DNA of 64,000 nt from Odontocerum albicorne (Eukaryota; Arthropoda; Insecta; Trichoptera; Odontoceridae). The first letter of the stretch is position 1, and every line of letters starts with the position of its first letter. The notes under the pieces were generated by a model. The model saw nothing but the letters and a program-made list of their open reading frames with translations. It searched no databases and was not told the DNA's origin. A program made the translations under genes and the position numbers. The stretch spans positions 5,979,723 through 6,043,722 of the forward strand of contig OX463842.1 of assembly GCA_949825065.1 (NCBI GenBank), in the 5' to 3' direction. Below, piece after piece: positions 1 through 10,860 of this stretch.

Positions 1-2569
1 CCGAAAGAAAAAAAACTTAAAAAAAATAATTATTCAGTAAAACTAATGTATCGAACACAGAAACGCATTTCAAATACAATTTTAAAGTTGTAGTATTGCC
101 TAAAAGGGGTGTTTTTTAAACCTTGTTTGATTTTTTAGTGTTATAAATTCAAAGGTTATTTGTATTATATTTATTTATGGCTGTATTAATCGTGTGTCGA
201 AGAACACTCTTGATAGGTGAACGGTAAAAAGCCAAAAAGAAAAATATATCTAAATATGCTGAATTACTCGGACGTAGTTTGGCACGGACCACAAAACTAT
301 GCGACAAGTTATTTTTCACAAAATGAAAACATGAAAAAATATTTTAAAAATAAAATTTTCCGTTTCCATTAAATTGAAACCGTGGAAAACGGGTCCATTC
401 ATTTTTTCCATCACATGGTATGAAAAGATGTTTGAGGCCATTTTGAGATAAATTTTTAGATAAGGGCGAGAAGAATTATGGAAATAGGAATTTATACATC
501 CAGTCCATAAATTTAAAACAATGGAGCGTTACAGATAAAGAGGTTGGACTTCTTCAGATTTCATTTAAATGCTTTAAAAAACTTAATTATATTTGGTGGG
601 GGCTTCTAAGTAACAGATATAAATTTAAATATTATGTAAGATATTACATTTGTAAAAAAATATCATTGAAAGGTTAAAATAAATAAAATGTATTGTATGT
701 TATATATTGTTAACGTATCTTTTAACATTATATTTTTGTTCAATAAAAGTAAGTTTTTGGAATGTCCCTGAAGATGAAATTCACACGACTCAAAAATAAT
801 TGGGTAAAAAAATATGTTTCCAAGGCTTAAACAGTTTAAACTTTTAATTATATTTGAATAAACATGAACTTTTACAGTGTTAATGCAAACACTATTGAAA
901 TCTTAAACATGTGTATTTTTTTTTTTACTTTTATAATTTTGTTAATATTTTGGAATATAAAACACAATTGACACATTGGAATAAAATACATATATACTTA
1001 GAACCTTTTGAATAAACAAAACTTAATATCGATATTTCAATAAATCTTAGCTGCATTTTGTTAAAATAATAAAAATATAAACGAATTAAAAAACAAAATA
1101 ATAAGGTATAATAATTTATAGAATTTGAACGATTAAATAAATTAGTTAGATTTTTTGATACATTCGCAATAATATCCATACATACAATGAAAAAATTTAC
1201 ATAGATCTGAGATGTTACTTAAATAAGTGAATAAAAAAACAGTAACGTCCGATATGTGAGACGGTACCACTATAAAACATAAATAAATTAAACTTCTGTT
1301 GACGTAAGTACATTAAGTAGATGTTTATTGATTAATGGACTTGTCAAGTACATTAATCAGACGTTTATTGATTAATGAAAGATTTTATCTTTTTCTAGCA
1401 ATTTGTACACGTACTCGTATATACAGGTTCAGAGATATCTCCTTAATTTGCTCAAGGATGAAAAAAAAATCAACAATGGATGGATACTATTACCCCAATC
1501 TCAATTATGATTTATGTGTACAATAATGAAATTGTGATTTTTATTTTACCTATCGACGATTATTCGTTTTACAAAGAAATAGCGTTAAAAGTAACATTTA
1601 AAAAAAATATTATTAAAGTTTAAATAAGAATGGTATTATGCTGGTTTTGAATTTAAAAAAAGTATGTAAACACCACCTAATCAGATTTAATTAGCTCAAG
1701 TACGGAAACTTAAAAATTGGTTAACTGTATGAAATTGTATACCAGTATAAATAGGGGAAAAGCATAAAATAAATATTTATAAACCACACCAGTTCCAGTT
1801 TCTGAAAATCCCAATCGGGATGAAACCAGAAACTTTCTCTCCGTATACATAATTTAATTAGCAAAATGCATATTAAACTAATTGTTTGAGAAAGCAAATT
1901 ACCAGGCAAGCTTCACAGCCTTCTACTAGTTCAATCCAATATAAGACCATTTAGTCTATTTACGTCAAGGGGTATCGGCTTTGGCCTCATTTGCCATATA
2001 AGTTTATCCTTCCCCGTATCAGACTAGTGTCGTGCGTGTATGGGGGATATCAACCATACTCAGGGTCGCCGCAATGGTCACTGTAGCCTGTGTGAAAAAT
2101 CTTAATACTATCTATGAAATCTAGTAAACTTTACATTATCATGGCACATGACTGAATAACATTTATTCGGCTTCTACATCCCTCTTTCTTTATTTTGCGA
2201 TGACCGATTCAATTTAATAAAGGCATAAATTTATTGGATATACAGTTTAAATACGCCCTTCATAGATTTTTAATAAAATAAATTAAACATAAGTATTCTT
2301 TGTTATGAACTCATTATCGGTTTTAAAGATACTTGTTTTCTACGTCAGATAACAAGTAATTTTATTCTATGTTTAAAATATATTTGTTAGTAGTTATTCA
2401 TAGGTGAATAATAAGAGGGGTAAGTTGCTAGTAAGAGGAAGGGGTGTATAGGTGGCGTCAAGGGGTTTGTGTTTGAAAGAAAAACGTGTTGAGGAAAATA
2501 CTATTACTTGCATACATAAATAACAGTAAACATCTCATTGTGATCTACTCCTTTGTACTTAATCCTTAC
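1..2569. other. AT-rich non-coding stretch, nothing recognised
   Basis: Open frames here are short, lysine/phenylalanine/tyrosine-rich and without a family motif. No tRNA-like head, LINE motif or tandem array was seen. About 1910-2110 is somewhat less AT-rich and could be an old repeat I do not recognise. Confidence 0.5.
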
Positions 2570-2692
2570 ATACATCCGCCTTAAGTTCATTTTTAGCCCT
2601 TATCACTTCATTCCGTATTCTGTCATATATTTTCATCCTATGTTTTCTTCTAAGTCTACGCCCTGCCCTTTTCATAAACTTTTTTATTGTGA
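2570..2692 (-). pseudogene. RTE-A LINE relic, C-terminal ORF2 fragment
   Basis: The reverse strand reads approximately RKHRMKIYDRIRNEVIRAKN. This corresponds to the stretch after the reverse transcriptase in RTE-like elements (L/MRRxCGVxxxDRIRNE). The same block recurs at 52.8 kb and 53.9 kb. It is short, with both ends lost, and not functional. Confidence 0.6.
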
Positions 2693-2876
2693 ATTTCATA
2701 AACGACACGTTAATTAAGAAATTACATATTAATTAAATAACCTATAGTGTTTTTCACACAAACTGTGTAAAAAAGATAAACTTCCCATGTAGGAATAAGA
2801 ACCTCCCTTTTCTTTCTACTCTCGAAAAATATTCATACGGAAGAGTAAATTTAATTTAAGATTTGTTATTTGCCTA

Positions 2877-3090
2877 CATGTGAAATAATCAATATTTTGT
2901 ATGCAAACATGTAGAATAATCAATATTTTGTATGCAAACATGTGGAAAAATCAATATTTTGTATGCAAACATATGTAATAATCAATATTTTGTATGCAAA
3001 CACGTGGAATAATCAATATTTTGTATGCAAACATGTGGAATAATCCATATTTTGTATGCAAACATGTGGAATAATAAATATTTTGTATTA
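2877..3090. repeat. 31-bp minisatellite, about 7 copies
   Basis: The unit contains AATCAATATTTTGTATGCAA followed by a variable ACATGTGGAAT-like segment. Copies differ by scattered substitutions (ATGTAG, ATGTGG, ATATGT). The 31-bp period is not a multiple of 3, so this is not coding. Confidence 0.9.
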
Positions 3091-3220
3091 CCACAAATAT
3101 TCAAACAAATTAGTTACAAAAATTTATAAAGTTAGTCAGACCACTCAATAGAAATAATCTAATGTTCGTAATCACCCTTTTCCTACACTGAACTTATTTT
3201 GTAATTTTTTTATCTTTATG

Positions 3221-3665
3221 TTTATTTATTTTATTTAACACTTTTATTGCAATATAATCTGGCGGGTTTATTGCCAGGTGGCAATCTCTTCCAACCAACC
3301 AGACAAAAGTAAATGAAGCAAGTTACGTGGTCGCATAAATCATTCAAATGACTATCCATCCCCACGAAATCCATAAACATTTACGCGAGAACACGCCCAC
3401 GAATCCCACAAAGACGGACAATCACCCGAACATTATTTTTCATATAAAGTGAAATATCATCAATCAAAAGGAAAGGAAAGGATGGTGGAGAGGAAAGGAA
3501 AAGAAAAATCAGGAATGAAACACGTTATTTTACTGACTAGAAATTAAGAGTTTTTTCAGTTGCTTGTTAAAGCATGCCAAGGACGGAGCGAGTCTTATAT
3601 TGGGTTGTCACTGATTCCAGAGTCTCACTGCATGGACAGTAAAGGACGACGTAAAGATCTTCTTC
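3221..3665 (-). pseudogene. LINE-D 3' end (ORF2 C-terminus plus 3' UTR)
   Basis: On the reverse strand this aligns throughout with 28430-28930 and 56030-56460. It begins in the ORF2 C-terminal block, runs through a 3' UTR containing a CCACCATCC tract, and ends in the tail GGTTGGTTGGAAGAGATTGC...GGCAATAAACCCGCCAG. That tail is also the 3' half of SINE-A. The 3' terminus is an A-rich AAATAAA-type run. Frame damage is visible in the coding part. The LINE clade is uncertain; the C-terminal pattern resembles CR1/L2/Jockey-type elements. Confidence 0.75.
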
Positions 3666-4267
3666 TAATAATAGTGGGTTCGATTCTTAAAAAAATGCGC
3701 CCTTGAGGCGAATTTACACTCGCAACGTTGTTACGAGTACATAAATAACTCATTTATTATTATACGCTTATCATGTAACATTATGCTGAATATTTCGATT
3801 AAAGAAGCATATTAAAGGCGTCAATACTTTTGAATTTTCTAAACTACAAATTTATATTTTCGCTGCCACAATCTGATCGTTGATTATGTAGGATTGGAAA
3901 CTATATAATTAGGATTTATGTTTGAACTATGGTGTTGACTGTGGATGAAATCAATAAATAAATTAAAGAAATTTCATGCGATTTTAGTATTTTCTCTCAT
4001 AGCTTTAAGTTTCTTCCCTACTTTACAGTTATTATTTGTTATAAAAAATGCATCAATTTATCGCAAAAAAAGCTCTCAAAATGCAGGTAGAGACAAAACA
4101 TATTTAAATAATTTGTGAATGGTTTCGGTATTAAAGTTGTGAAGGAACCCACTATTTTTAGTGAAACAAATAATGTAATTTATTCCATTAATTATAAGTG
4201 AAAAAACAAAGATATAAAAAAAAAAAAAAAAAATAAATAGAATACTTATTGTTTTTGTATTCACCAC
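3666..4267. other. Unrecognised AT-rich spacer
   Basis: No repeat family or coding signal recognised apart from an A-run near 4219-4235. Confidence 0.4.
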
Positions 4268-4464
4268 TGTTTTATTTGAGTTCCCTACCTGTTTTATTTG
4301 AGTTCACTACCTGTTTTATTTGAGTTCACTACCTGTTTTATTTGAGTTCCCTACCTGTTTTATTTGAGTTCACTACCTGTTTTATTTGAGTTCCCTACCT
4401 GTTTTATTTGAGTTCCCTACCTGTTTTATTTGAGTTCACTACCTGTTTTATTTGAGTTCACTAC
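4268..4464. repeat. 22-bp minisatellite, about 9 copies
   Basis: The unit is CTGTTTTATTTGAGTT followed by CCCTAC or CACTAC. Copies are nearly identical apart from that C/A position, which suggests recent expansion. Confidence 0.92.
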
Positions 4465-4924
4465 GTATTTCGAACACATCCGTCTTCCTCGTTGACGAAG
4501 ATTAATTTCATTGAAAATTTATAAACCTGACACCACAATGTTAAACAAACGTTTTTTTTTAAAGAAACAAGAAAGTTATATATTTTCAAATACATTTTAA
4601 TATTTGTTCTATCTCGAGATTATGGTTTGAATTCAAAAACTGATTTAAATTTTGGTATAATAGGGGTTTCTTCTAAAAGCTCCAACGATTGACCACCTTC
4701 GTAGAACGCACACTTAACCCATATATCAGCGACAGCCCTGACCCCCTTGGATTAGTCTGGAGGGTGTTGCACCATTTAATCTCCATAAAACAACCATTCG
4801 GAGACGAGCCTTATCCAGGACAATTCCTGCGATTGGATACGACAGACTTTGTACTTCCACTGCATTACAGACTCGGAGATTCCGTTTTATTACGTAAACA
4901 TTACACTGTAAATCTATGGATCTC

Positions 4925-5311
4925 AAAGTTTGTGACAAAAATGTAAAATAATTCATTATAAGAATACCATAATACATAATAAACTCTGCAGTTAGTGACA
5001 AAAATGTAAAAAAAATCATTATAAGAATAATACTTAATAAACTCTGCAGTTTGTGACAAAAATGTAAAATAATTCATTACAAGAATACCATAATACATAA
5101 TAAACTCTGCAGTTTGTGACAAAATTGTAAAATAATTCACTATGAGAATACCATACTACATAATAAACTCTGCAGTTTGTGACAAAAATGTAAAATAATT
5201 CATTATAAGAATACCATAATACATAATAAACTCTGCAGTTTGTGACAAAAATGTAAAATAATTCATTATAAGAATACCATAATACATAATAAACTCTGCA
5301 GTTTGGGAATC
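4925..5311. repeat. 63-bp minisatellite, about 6 copies
   Basis: CTCTGCAGTTTGTGACAAAA recurs at 4984, 5042, 5105, 5168, 5231 and 5294, giving periods of 58 and then four of 63 bp. Because 63 is divisible by 3, long artefactual reverse-strand frames (MNYFTFLSQTAEFIMYYG repeats) run through it. The 58-bp unit has lost a few bases. Confidence 0.92.
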
Positions 5312-5441
5312 TAAAAAACGTAGAGGGTTTGTAAATACTTTTAAAATGTACACTATTTAAAAAATATTATATAAAAACAAAATTAGATGACAACTGACAC
5401 ATCACGCACCATTAAGGGTGCAGAAATCGAACTTACAAGTA

Positions 5442-5670
5442 CCCGGTGGTAAGTAATACACATCGGGCTTAAAAAAGAGACTGTCGGCCATAATCGGCTA
5501 ACTTCGCTTTTTAGAGCGTCGTCTCTGTCATTCATACACGTGTTCCATTCTATCTAGATACCGGACTGTTAGCGCATCGTGCAACAGAGACGACTTCTAC
5601 AAAGCCGAAGATAGCCGATTATGGTAGATAGTCTCTTTCTTAAGCCCGATGTGTATTACTTATCGCTGGG
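5442..5670. mobile_element. TA-flanked MITE with long terminal inverted repeats
   Basis: This is a 229-bp element bounded by TA on both sides (5440-5441 and 5671-5672). The left end begins CCCGGTGGTAAGTAATACAC. The right end, reverse-complemented, begins CCCAGCGATAAGTAATACAC. Similarity of the arms continues inward for about 80 bp through ATCGGGCTTA, AGAGACT and ATAATCGGCTA. There is no coding capacity. The TA duplication fits Tc1/mariner-type mobilisation, but the parent transposon is not identified. Confidence 0.85.
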
Positions 5671-5904
5671 TACTGTACTTTTATTGAATATTACAGAAAA
5701 TAAGTTGAGGTTATGTAGAATGTGGATGTTGTCATGAGATGATGCCTTTGGATTCATCAAATTTAAAAAATATATTTTATTTGAATATTTATGACAAATA
5801 AATAAAATAATTTGATATTTTACATAAAAAATGGTAACGAGTCGAATGTTAAAGTTGTTAATTAACCACACATGTAAATATTTTTTTTCAACGTAATAAA
5901 CACG

Positions 5905-6122
5905 TATGTTTTATATTGCGTTACACTTTCGTTGTATACGTCATAACCTGACAGGCTTATTGCCATGTGGATTTTTTTCCAAACAAAGCATACATATGTT
6001 AGAGGTTTTCAGTGAAATACAGATTGGAATTTTTTTATGTATATTTGGGTTCAAGCGTAAATCGAATTCGCAACCCCCGGGCAGGAAAACAAGCTTCTTA
6101 CTAACTAGATTACGGAAGCTGT
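5905..6122 (-). mobile_element. SINE-A, near full length, reverse
   Basis: The shared tail (TTACACTTTCGTTGTATACG, GGCTTATTGCCATGTGG) leads into GGGTTCAAGCGTAAATCGAA and a tRNA-like head ending near ACTAACTAGATTACGGA. Read in reverse, the head carries A-box-like and B-box-like (GAATTCGAT) sequences. The copy is diverged and has no clear target-site duplication. Confidence 0.8.
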
Positions 6123-6297
6123 ACGCATATGCTCTATCATTATTCATTATCCTCAAACTAATTTTGTTCTATTTTGATTATATTTTATTTAAGGAATAAA
6201 GTCATATTCCTACGGAATTAATATGTATTGGAAGGTTAAAGTTAAAATGGATTTACATAATTTATTTTCATAACTTTGCACTCGTGGTTTAACATTC

Positions 6298-6353
6298 GAT
6301 ATCTGGTGGGTTTATTGCTATACAGCAATCCCTTCCAACCAACTTGTTCACGC
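6298..6353 (-). mobile_element. SINE-A/LINE-D tail fragment
   Basis: TCTGGTGGGTTTATTGC...CAATCCCTTCCAACCAAC is the shared SINE-A/LINE-D 3' tail only, so the source family cannot be decided. Confidence 0.65.
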
Positions 6354-6446
6354 AAGATAATTTTTAGTCAAAATGACGTACAAACATATCACTATGCAAT
6401 TTCCGTTTTGGGATAAGCCGATCTTCTTCCTTCTTTCGAGTTTTTT

Positions 6447-6527
6447 AAAAATGTTCCAGTCTGGTTTGAATTTAAAGTAACTTTAAAATCTTTCTTGTTT
6501 AAAGAGACTGCCACATGGCAATTCATC
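6447..6527 (+). mobile_element. SINE-A body/tail fragment
   Basis: TTCCAGTCTGGTTTGAATTTAAAG... followed by AGAGACTGCCACATGGCAAT matches the SINE-A body and tail in forward orientation. The tRNA head is missing. Confidence 0.65.
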
Positions 6528-6803
6528 CATCATGGTATACACTACAAAACAAAAAAGTAATATACGAGATATACTTTACGCAGTACGGTTTGGGTAAATA
6601 TTTTGATTGGAATATAGCTACATTCTCATCTTGGTGATACACAAACATTAAAATCTACGGGGGTATTATATTGGTCTTAAATATACTTAATATAAAAACA
6701 TTTTAAAAGAGATGATAAGAAATGAAGATTATCGAGGAAAAATGAAGAAAATTTCGAATAAACTTTGGTAAACCCCAAACTCTTAATAATTAAACATTAC
6801 GTT

Positions 6804-7600
6804 GACACGACATTTTCAAACGAAGCAAACTGAATAAATATAACGTTGCTTAATGCCACCTTAATCTATATGTTCAAGTAATTCTCAGAAAGTGTCCTGA
6901 AAAAAAGCAATGCTTTCAAATGAAGCAAAATATTCATTAAAACTTTACAATGAAATGATACTTAGTGTCCTGAAAAAAAAACATAATATTCTTAAAGGAA
7001 GCAAACTGTCCTATAAAACTTGAAGCTATACGATGAAATGATACTTAGTTATAAAATACCCTTTTGTGTCGTAAATTGAATAAATAAATAGTGTCCTGAA
7101 AACATCATAATATTTTCAAATGGGGCAAATTGTTCCATAAAACTTTAAGCTATACAATCAAATGATACTCGTACCTAGTTTTCTGAAGAAAAAAAAAACA
7201 TTATATTTTAAAATGGAGCAAACTATTCTTTAAAACTTGAAGCCATAAAATAAAAGTATACTAAGACAGTGTCCTCAAAAAACATAATATTTCCAAACGG
7301 AGCAACTTTGAGCTATACATTTAAGTGATAAATAATCGGATTATGTCTCAAAAAAAGAGAAACGGAGCAAACTGTTAAATATAATATCAAGTTATACACC
7401 GAAATCAGATAGTGTTCTAAAATTTTTCAAAAGAAGCAAATTGTGTAATACGAGTACAATTCTAAGCTATACTTTAAAGTTGTAATCAGATAGCGTCATG
7501 AAAAAACACAATTTTCAATCGGAACAAAGTGCTTAATACAACTTTAAGCTTTATGTTGAAGTGATAGTCAGATAGTGTTGTGAAAAAAAACTGCAAAGTT
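6804..7600. repeat. Old, diverged tandem array of about 70-125 bp units
   Basis: At least eight degenerate units can be lined up. They begin near 6893, 6963, 7091, 7180, 7268, 7341, 7412, 7492 and 7575. The common order is AGTGTCCTGAAAAAA, then CATAATATTTTCAAA, GGAGCAAACTGTT, AAAACTTGAAGCTATAC and AAGTGATA. Unit length varies through indels, so the array is far older than the minisatellites near 4.3 and 5.0 kb. Confidence 0.75.
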
Positions 7601-7659
7601 TAATGAGAAAGTAGACACGGATTTTTTTTAATGTGCTACGAGTTTTACAAATTGAAAAG

Positions 7660-8215
7660 TCAGCCCCTGTTGAGGAAAGTGAGTTCACAGGCGACGATAA
7701 GGCGAGGGGATTATCAAGCAAACAATAACAGTTCCGATCGCAGAATCAATGGAGCGTTCCGTTTCCTATTGCCGCTTTGTATGTGATACAAGAGCCAGTT
7801 TGACATCGTAAAGCAGCGCGCCCGTGGGGTTGGTTTGACATAAAAAAATACGTGCCTCGCGTGGTAGTAGCCCGCTTAGACCCACCGACACCATCCTACC
7901 ACTCTACTCCGCCGCAAGACATAAAGAAGAAGGCGTGGTGTTGCCGTATAAATTGTAGAAAGCGGTAACTTTTCTCGACGCTTTCAGACTCTGGTGTATA
8001 GCGGCTGTGGTGTGAAGCGGATGGCGTGCGCAGGAACTAAGTGGTCGATAACAAATGCTACAATTTATATTTTGCCTCTAGATTTAAATGACATAATCCA
8101 GCGTTTAAGACGGTTTACGAGTACAGCATTAAATCCGGAATATATGTCTTGTGAATGGATATCAGTCGAGGGGAAAAGGTGTTATGGTCCATTGCAGAAA
8201 TGAAATCTAAAGACC
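7660..8215 (+). promoter_or_regulatory. GC-richer patch with TATA/Inr-like sequence and a 60-codon frame
   Basis: Base composition is clearly higher in G+C and CpG than its surroundings. GTATAAAT near 7947 is followed about 35 bp later by TTTCAGACT, which resembles an arthropod initiator. An ATG frame (MACAGTKWSITNATIY..., about 8022-8203) follows. The encoded peptide is not recognised and no splice donor is convincing. It could be a promoter and first exon of a host gene, or an unrecognised repeat. Confidence 0.25.
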
Positions 8216-8576
8216 GTGGTTTTTTATGACATTTGAACAGATAAACTGTAAAAGTAACATAAATTTGTAAAATTATCTAAAATATAAATTAATGCATTGA
8301 GATGGTGTGTTGCAAAAGACCATGAAACAAATGTATTTTTATGGAATAAATAGAAATCGAGGAAAGGATAGGTCGAGGAAAGAATGGAAAATTTTGGTTC
8401 ATTTGTTACAATTATGTAGTGTGTACTTGTATGTATACGAGTAATAAATATGGAACACTAAAAAGTATGAATGATTATTTTGTAGTTTTTTACGAACTAA
8501 CCTTAAATTAATAAGAAGTTATACCTGCCATAAACTAAAAAGTAATACTAACTTTTGTATACAGACGATCTTCTTA

Positions 8577-8760
8577 GCGTAGTTGCCTAGAAACATGTCT
8601 TCACAGTTACTAACGGGAGTTACAGACTCAGTTCCCGTTGGTACCAATATGTTTTTAAAATCTTCCAATCTGGTTTTAAATTAAGACCTCTTTAACATGT
8701 GTATTTCTTGTTGGTATGAAGAGATTGACACATGGCAATAAACCCACTAAGTGTAATTTA
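8577..8760 (+). mobile_element. SINE-A, forward, diverged
   Basis: The head TTCTTAGCGTAGTTGCCTAG and a poor B box precede CCCGTTGGTACC. The body CAATCTGGTTTTAAATTAAG and tail GAAGAGATTGACACATGGCA follow. Confidence 0.75.
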
Positions 8761-9042
8761 ACATAATATATTGAACTATGTAGTGAGGAATTTTACTGTA
8801 AATCATATCTTTGTTTTATGTTAAATCTATTGTACGGATGCATATTTAAAGACATTTAAACTTGAAGTATGGGAAGAATCACGTGTTGGGTAATTAATTA
8901 TTTAATATTCTTATTTCTAGCTCTACAAAGTTTTAGCCAAAACCTACATATATCAAATTAAATTATTCGTTTTATCTAAAAGTACAACAATTGATAGGAA
9001 TCATAAAAATTATCTACAACTATCATTGCTCGTAATAATTTA

Positions 9043-9228
9043 AGTTAAACACTGTTGAAGAACGATAAAACCCTACCGGTTTCAAGGTTTTTACCTCGTC
9101 ATCAGGGGAAGACCAAAAAAACTTGACATCGGTAGGGTTATACCATTATATAAAGTAGAATAAACAGTGGTTGATTAAAATTACAGTGTCTTTAAACCTC
9201 AGTATTTATGCCTTAACTATAAATAATA
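9043..9228. mobile_element. Hammerhead-like fold-back element, short copy
   Basis: The left arm (AACACTGTTGAAGAACGATA...ACCCTACCGGTTTCAAGG...TCATCAGGGG) and the right arm (CATCGGTAGGGTTATACC...GAATAAACAGTGG) are inverted copies. The right flank continues TTACAGTGTCTTTAAACCTC to CCTTAACTATAAATAATATA, as in other copies. The left arm read in reverse holds CTGATGA...CCTTGAAACCGGTAGGG. The right arm has lost the CTGANGA half. Confidence 0.75.
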
Positions 9229-9394
9229 TATTGTTGCTCATATTTGTTAAACAAGACAGTCGACTTCCACAGGTTTTTTTAGAACCCATGACGGAAACTG
9301 CTTAGTATGTTAACTTAATTTAACATTGTTTTACGCTATTGCTGTATAAAGTATAATAATTTGGAAAATATTTTGCCTTGTCAGTATTTTTAAA

Positions 9395-9620
9395 AGGCCT
9401 TTAATGAACACTTTTTAAAACCATGGGGTAAATTTGAACCATTTTTAAAACAATGGGAACCGAATCTGTAACCCTTAACCCTCGGATCGGAAGTCTGGCG
9501 TATTTTTAACAAAGCCATGAAGGTCGTCTTGAATTATAATTTAACCAGACTGGTACTCCTTTAAAAATATATTGGGTACCAATGGGAAATAAATCTGCAG
9601 CCCCCTGGTGGAAAGATAGA
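9395..9620 (-). mobile_element. SINE-A fragments, degenerate
   Basis: Two reverse-oriented head segments are visible: GGGAACCGAATCTGTAACCC...GGAAGTCTGGCG, and GGGTACCAATGGGAAATAAATC...GGAAAGATAG. This suggests two overlapping or partially duplicated old copies. Confidence 0.55.
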
Positions 9621-9664
9621 GGTATTAATAATTAGTCGTTAGTGTATTGGTAAATTTATAGAAA

Positions 9665-9818
9665 TATATTTATGCAATGCACACATACCATTTCCCTGTA
9701 GACTTTTGCATCTCTACACATATCTTTCGCTTTTTCTACATCCATACAACTCCTACGATTTCTCTAAATTTCTATATTTCCTTCTGTTAAAATATAATTT
9801 CCTTTACTAAACCATCTT
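9665..9818 (-). pseudogene. RTE-A LINE relic, 3' part (left half of a split copy)
   Basis: The reverse strand gives a frame resembling KGNYIL(T)EGN...RNRRSCMDVEKAKDMCRD, matching the RTE-A C-terminal block (RNRRGCMRR...). The similarity stops at the AT-rich insertion and resumes at about 10663. Confidence 0.65.
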
Positions 9819-9821
9819 TTT

Positions 9822-10662
9822 TTTGTTTTTGAAGTGAAACTTCTATAGGCGCGGAAGAGCAAATAGGCCTGAGCGTCACGAAAAGTGAAACGGTGTATTT
9901 TATTATTATAAAATTATTATTCATTATTTAAATATTAAAAATTATTTATTATTAATAATAATTTATATTATTTTAATATCAAGTGTATTATATTCCTATT
10001 AAAATTATTATTTATTATTAAAATGAATATTATTTATAACATAAATTTGAAAAACATTTTTTTTATTTATTATTAGTTTTATTTTATATAAAATAATTTT
10101 ATTTAATATTTACTTTGTTGATTGCAACCGTCTAATCCGAATTTCTGAAATGGAAAATGCCCAACAACGCTCTTTTAGTTTATTAATATTTAATATATTA
10201 TGTAATTATAATAATAAATATTTGTTGTTATAATATTAATAATAATATTATTATTATATTATAATTAATTATAGTATAATAAATTATTAATATAATAATA
10301 TTATTTATAATACAATATATTATTGATGATATAATAAATACCATAAAAAATAAATAATTATTTAAAAATAATTAATTTGATAATTAAAAATAACATAAAA
10401 ATATTAATATATTTTTTATTTAAAAATATAAATTTAATATTTTTAAGTGTATTATATTATTATTTATTATTGAAAATAAAAGAAATGATATTTTTTATAC
10501 AATTAAGAAAGATTTTCTTGAATTAAATTCCATATAACCATTTCCTGATCCTAAAAAAACTCGTTATCAAATGGAAAAAAAGCAATGCGTAAAATCAACT
10601 TTTCCTAGGAGCTAAGAAGTTTCACTTCTACTGCGCGAGAGTCTCACGCATCTGTTTTTTTC
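9822..10662. mobile_element. AT-rich insertion (about 840 bp) splitting an RTE-A relic
   Basis: The interval interrupts RTE-A homology, which ends near 9818 and resumes near 10663. Both edges contain a GAAGTGAAACTTCTA / AGAAGTTTCACTTCTA block followed by a GC-rich GGCGCGGAAGAG or TGCGCGAGAG motif. The interior (about 9897-10500) is almost pure A/T with ATTATTATT/AATAATA runs and has no coding capacity. It is best read as a non-autonomous mobile element. The superfamily and exact ends are unresolved. Confidence 0.6.
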
Positions 10663-10860
10663 TCTAGTACGCCATCCACTTTCTTTAACACTATATATTT
10701 AATTAGTAAGTATTTCTTAATTCATTATTTTACATTGCCCAAACCATTTCAGTGTTCTTTTTAATCGTACTAAACACATCATTCATAAGTTCACATTCAT
10801 CCCTTATCACGTCTTTTTATTGCTTCTATGAAACTTTTTATAATTATTTTGTCCGTTAAT
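10663..10860 (-). pseudogene. RTE-A LINE relic (right half of a split copy)
   Basis: ACGCCATCCACTTTC, then CCCAAACCATTTCAGTG (reverse strand: the WFGHVERMN-type block) and TTCACATTCATCCCTTATC continue the RTE-A relic interrupted at 9818. Confidence 0.65.

Noticed and set aside
2877..3090. CRISPR-like array
   Set aside because: The 31-bp repeats are contiguous with no unique spacers, and the sequence is eukaryotic in character.
4726..5353. Reverse frames with MNYFTFLSQTAEFIMYYG repeats
   Set aside because: Translation of a 63-bp minisatellite.
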